DNA from: Merluccius polli
Lineage: Eukaryota > Chordata > Actinopteri > Gadiformes > Merlucciidae
Length of the DNA stretch: 64,000 bases
Assembly (NCBI GenBank): GCA_030340625.1
Contig: JAOPHQ010003497.1
Span: forward strand, 18,501-82,500
Reading direction: 5' to 3'
Shown here: positions 59,730 through 64,000 of the stretch, in pieces
Numbering within the stretch: the first letter of the stretch is position 1
Layout of the letters: each line of letters opens with the position of its first letter
Position numbers and translations under genes: made by a program
The notes under the pieces: model-generated
Database searches by the model: none
The model's input: the letters and a program-made list of their open reading frames with translations, nothing else
Told to the model about the DNA's origin: nothing

Positions 59730-61035
59730 GATAGGAAGTGTGCTACATTTGCAGCATCAACAGCTTTTTTTGTGAATTCAATTCATTTGAGATGAATGAT
59801 CAAATATAATGTCAAGTAAATGAATAATAAATAAATAAATTGTTATAACTGGGGGAAATGATAATACAAATCTAGCCTATATTACAGTTGTAATTGTGGT
59901 AACACTGTAAAGTGGTAAATGCTGCTCTCTGCTGGTTATGAGCTGTTAATTGTTTAATCTGAATAGACAACTAAAAATGGGAAAATTAATGCATGGTAGG
60001 CTAGTATTTGTCTAATATATATATGAAAAGGCATATGGCCAGCACCTATCATTTGTAGCGTGTGGTGTGATGATGTTACAAAGTGTGCTGACTATAATTT
60101 GACGTTTATTGTTGGTTATTTGTTATTTGTATTTGTTGTTTTACAAGCCACCAGAATACAACCAGAGTAAATAACCAGACTGGACTGCGTTTTTAAAAGT
60201 CTGTAGAACCAATCAGGTTTTCAGCTAAAATATTAACAGCTTTTGTTTGAGGAATTAATTAAGAAAGAAAGTCCATGAATTAAATGCTAAATGAAATGTA
60301 GTGCAGTTTACCTGGACGCCACGAGATGGCAGCAGATAGCTGTGTACCATTCTGGTACAGTAGGCCCAGGACCTGTATGTATTTTCTCTTCAAAGGAGAA
60401 TGGTGGGTCTGCTCATGGTCAGGATAAAGGCCCAAGTAGCAATGAACAACACACATTTGACACATGTGAAGACTGCACAAAAGAAAACCATACGTTGAGT
60501 TTTGTGCTCAAGGGTTGTGCTATTTCACACACAGAAAGTGTTAAAGCAGGGCAAGGTTTGTGTGTGACCAAGAGACTGACCACACACACAGACACACAGA
60601 CACAGACACACACACACGCACACACACTAACCGACACGATCGACATGACCCCTTTTTCTCCTCTTGAAAAGTTAGCAGCAACCTCCTGAGATCTGCTAAA
60701 TGTGCTATATGCTATTTTAGGACACACACACAGAGACTGACACAGAATGTATACATATTGACCCCTTTTTTTCCCCTCCATCTATAGAAATAAAACATCC
60801 CTGGTAAAACTCACTTTCATATCCTTTCCAACTCTCCCAGCCCTTCCCCAGCAGCAGCGCAGGGCTAAAAGTGCGGGTATTGCTATATCCTCCCTCGGGG
60901 CGACCGGCATGTCTCTGGGAAGTTAGGCAATCACCGGTCTGGCAGCTTCCCAGCAACAGAGCTGCTTTAGCTATCCAGGGTGATACCTAATCCTGATACT
61001 GTGTTCGGACGCACACTCAGGCCCCCAGCACTTGT

Positions 61036-61072
<37 letters not shown>

Positions 61073-61684
61073 CCCACACACGCGCACACACACACACGCG
61101 CGCACAAAACAGTCTGCACATACACATTTGCGTCTGCGCACACTTTGCTCTATCCTTGCGCAAGCTTGGCCAAGGGTAGTCATAACACACACACATTGAC
61201 ACACACACACACGGTCGGTGGAGATAGTCCCTTGCTGTTATAGGTCACAGTGAATCACAGGTACAAGAGGACAAGGTGGGAAGACAGACGGCATGTGTCT
61301 GCGCTGTCTCACACGGTTTTCTGCTCGGTGTCCTAGTTGGGAGACTGTGTGTGTGTGTGTGTGTGTGTCAAGTAAAAACGTTCACTTCCTGTTGCTTTTA
61401 GAGAGAGAGAGAGAATTCCAGGAAAAAAGACACTGACCCACTATTGACATTCGAGCTAAATGCTGTGTTACGCAAAGGTCAGTGTGGAGTAGATGGGTTT
61501 TAAGCACTGTGAAGTGGGATCTTGCTTTTGAGGGGGGGGGGGGCGGGTTGTAAAGGTTAAAATGAAAGTGCTGAGGGAAAATGTCGAAGCGTCGTCTTCC
61601 TCTTAAGAGTTATCGGAACATGCATGGCATACAGCGAAACTATAAGTGAAACTGAATCCGTGTGAATGCGTGTGAATCTGTGTG

Positions 61685-61797
<113 letters not shown>

Positions 61798-61858
61798 AAC
61801 GGCCAGCGGTCCAAATAAAATAAAAAAGACAACCCGTGTGACTATGAAAAAAAAGAAC

Positions 61859-61864
61859 TTTATT
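61859..61864 (-). terminator. Poly(A) signal of a minus-strand gene
   Basis: TTTATT on the plus strand reads AATAAA on the minus strand. Downstream in transcript direction (lower coordinates) come U-rich stretches and then a UG/CA tract, as expected of a cleavage region. Confidence 0.5.
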
Positions 61865-61894
61865 CAACATCTTCACACGTATTGCAAATATACA

Positions 61895-61902
61895 TATTTA
61901 CA
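61895..61902 (-). promoter_or_regulatory. Pumilio-type element next to poly(A) signal
   Basis: TGTAAATA on the minus strand, 30 nt upstream of the AATAAA. Confidence 0.4.
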
Positions 61903-62750
61903 CATTTTTTTTGTACAATGAATACACCTTTTTTTTTGTGTAACCTCAGTGGACTAATGGCCTGGAGGTTGTGTCACAAATACATAATTCACAGTGCAAT
62001 ATCAACTTGTGCACCCGTGTCAGTTACTTATTATACATCACATGATGGTGTGTGACTCACTCTACATTTGTATGAACAAACAAAAAGTACTTACAAAAAA
62101 AAAAAAACATTAAATTACATGTCCCTGATTAATCTGTCCTGGCACAAAGGAACCAATGAGAGATTCAAGAGCAAAAAAAAAAAAAAAAGGCCTTCCTCTT
62201 TAACCTCCTAGCATAACGGGGGTCTGCAGGCCAAGGTCTAGGTCCTATTTGGCGGCCATATTGGAATCTGTCGGTCGACCATGTGACCTGAAGTCTGGCA
62301 TGGAGCCGTTTCGTGTCAGCTGCTCTGCGTTTGGTACCGTCATAGCAAGTGTGTGTGTGTGTTGACAGACAATAGAAAACGGTGAGTTGCAGATTGACAG
62401 TAGCCGGCGTAGAAGCATCCACATCCGCGATAACAAAATTAAAAGTAAAAACGGTTGCCATAACACAGTACGTTGTCGTCACTGACTACAATGACCCGAC
62501 TACAATGGTCTCCAAGGATCCCTTCGGACAAACAAAGTGAGAGAAGTGTGTGTGTGTGTGTGTGGGTACCATTTTAACAGGTGAAACCACTCACCAACGT
62601 CTGTTCTCCGCTAGACGCATGCTAAAGTGTTGAGTCAGAACCAGAACTCAGCTTATGAAAAGCAGCGGGCCGGCGCCCCATCGCTCTCAGCTCTTAGCTT
62701 CTGGGGGTCTGATGGGCCGGGGCTGACGGGGACACAATGTTCCAGATATA

Positions 62751-62758
62751 TATGTACA
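62751..62758 (-). promoter_or_regulatory. Pumilio-type element in putative 3' UTR
   Basis: TGTACATA on the minus strand fits UGUANAUA. Confidence 0.35.
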
Positions 62759-63541
62759 GTACAAACAGGTATATCTGGACAGTTGAGAGAGCCTTCATAG
62801 TTCTTTTACGTTGTCGGCAAAATTTCAAGTGGAGAGAAAAAAAACAACAAAAAAAAAGTAGCCGAAGCGAGAGATAAGTCAGACCGCGGACGCCGGCGGC
62901 CCGGTTGTCTTCATACCCTCTTTTCTCAGACTCGTTGCTCTTGAACTCGTGCTTTTTTGTGCCATCTGATTGGCCTGCGGGCGTCCGCTTTATCCGCGTG
63001 GTATAACGGGAATCTTTTTTTTAACCCGTTTAATGCGAGGTGCGTGGAAAAAAAAACGAACCCACATAACGGTTTCGCCCAACGCGACCGGCGCTCAGCT
63101 TAGCTTTGGGATAAAGGCACTGGACTGAATTTGTGAGTGACGGCTGACCCCAGAGTCACAGACTGGCACAAAAAAAGAAAAGCGTCCGCGATAGGAAAGG
63201 TTGTTTTTTTTCCTCAGAGTTCAGAGTCGCAGGGAGGAGGAGGTTGTGTTGGACCCGGGGTGAGATTTCACATTGTCTGCAAAAAAAGTGTGTGTTCAGA
63301 ATTGAGTGTGTGTGTGTTTCGGCTTTTCACCTTGCCATGTCATTTTTTGTGTTGTAATATCCCCCAGCTATCGAGAAAAAGGACTTGGGGGAGGGGGGGG
63401 GGGGGTAATCTATAATCGGTAATCGTTTAGCTGAACATGCCTTCTTCTTGGCACCTTCATCATCATCATCCCATGGTGACATTGGCTGGCGATTTCCACT
63501 TAGTTTTTTTTGTGGCTTTTCATTTCGTGTCACACATACTT

Positions 63542-63567
63542 GCCCCCCCCCCCCCCCCCCCCCCCCC
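63542..63567. repeat. Poly-C run of about 26
   Basis: The longest homopolymer of C in the window, followed by CT-rich sequence. Confidence 0.9.
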
Positions 63568-63695
63568 CTCCCCTCTCACGTCTGTCAGCGGCGATGTTTG
63601 TCAGACGCCAAAGCGAGCGTTAGGTTGCGCCTCCGGCCGGTCGGTGAGTCAACCGACGCCGCCCAGTCGTGCTGAGAGAGACGGCGCCGATCGCC

Positions 63696-63765
63696 CTCTC
63701 CCTCTCTCTCTGTCTCTCTCTCTCTCTCGCTCTCTCGCTCGCTCTCTCTCTCTCTCTCGCTCTCT
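63696..63765. repeat. (CT)n-rich microsatellite
   Basis: CTCT with CTCG and CTGT interruptions. Confidence 0.9.
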
Positions 63766-64000
63766 AGCTACGCTCGGATGCTCGCTGAATCCTAAGGAGT
63801 CCGCGTCGAGGGCGAGCATTAGTAACTGCTGTTTGACATGGATATATCGTCCGTGACACACGCTCGCCTGCGGAAATGTGTTTTCCTGTTCTCTCGAAAT
63901 CCTTTTTTTTTTTCTTTTTTTTTTTTTCTTCTTTTTCCTCATGAGCACCAAATGGTTGAAAAACAAAAACAAAACGCAAACAAACAAACAAAAAAACCAC

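Larger units (their letters stand above)
61865..64000 (-). other. Probable 3' UTR of a minus-strand gene, perhaps trib1
   Basis: No coding frame is seen on either strand. The minus strand is rich in U and A runs and has UTR-like motifs: two Pumilio elements, TGTAAATA at 61895-61902 and TGTACATA at 62751-62758, and ATTGCACTG at 61992-62000, which matches the miR-130/301 seed. In human, TRIB1 and LRATD2 are convergent neighbours at 8q24.13-q24.21; a minus-strand gene here would be convergent with lratd2. The CDS must lie right of the window. The gene name is inferred from synteny only. Poly-C (63542-63567) and CT tracts (63696-63765) lie inside. Confidence 0.4.

Overview
The window is vertebrate nuclear DNA from a ray-finned (teleost) fish. 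Genes have many short GT-AG exons, the encoded proteins are recognisable vertebrate orthologues, introns carry fish-type tRNA-derived SINEs and MITEs, and there are no operons. It is extraordinarily rich in (CA)n/(TG)n microsatellites, in poly-G or poly-C runs of 15-26 bases and in minisatellites. That density recalls gadiform (cod-like) genomes, but the species call is only an inference.

Layout. (1) 1-2040: microsatellites and presumed 3' UTR or downstream DNA of klhl38. (2) 2041-4216, minus strand: klhl38, a complete BTB-BACK-Kelch protein in three coding exons. Its 5' intron begins just upstream and contains a 280-bp telomere-like array (4286-4566). (3) 4570-7780: repeat-rich gap ending in the promoter of the next gene. 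(4) 8192-31824, plus strand: fam91a1, all 24 coding exons resolved with consistent phase (828 aa). Introns hold SINEs, a 49-bp hairpin minisatellite and very long TG/CA tracts, several of which touch splice sites. (5) 31825-35400: fam91a1 3' UTR, then a 1-kb AT-rich minisatellite. (6) 35500-40164, plus strand: an unidentified spliced gene, reconstructed here from six in-phase coding exons (187 aa) plus a non-coding first exon. (7) 42180-43004, plus strand: lratd2 (FAM84B), a single-exon CDS with a myristoylation-type N-terminus and a degenerate LRAT active site. (8) 43005-61850: a gene-poor, repeat-bearing stretch of about 19 kb. (9) 61850-64000, minus strand: probable terminal 3' UTR of a gene whose coding part lies beyond the window. 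Synteny makes trib1 the best guess.

How the genes relate. These are independent genes rather than a functional cluster: KLHL38 is a putative CUL3-ligase adaptor, FAM91A1 works in endosome-to-Golgi tethering (WDR11 complex, TBC1D23), and LRATD2 is a non-catalytic LRAT-like protein. The block resembles human 8q24.13-q24.21 (KLHL38-ANXA13-FAM91A1-FER1L6...TRIB1-LRATD2). Here anxa13 is missing between klhl38 and fam91a1, and fam91a1 lies about 10 kb from lratd2 with an unknown gene in between. The points most worth following are the unidentified gene at 35.5-40.2 kb, the TG-repeat splice sites of fam91a1, and the unusual repeats (telomere-like array, hairpin minisatellite, perfect palindromes).
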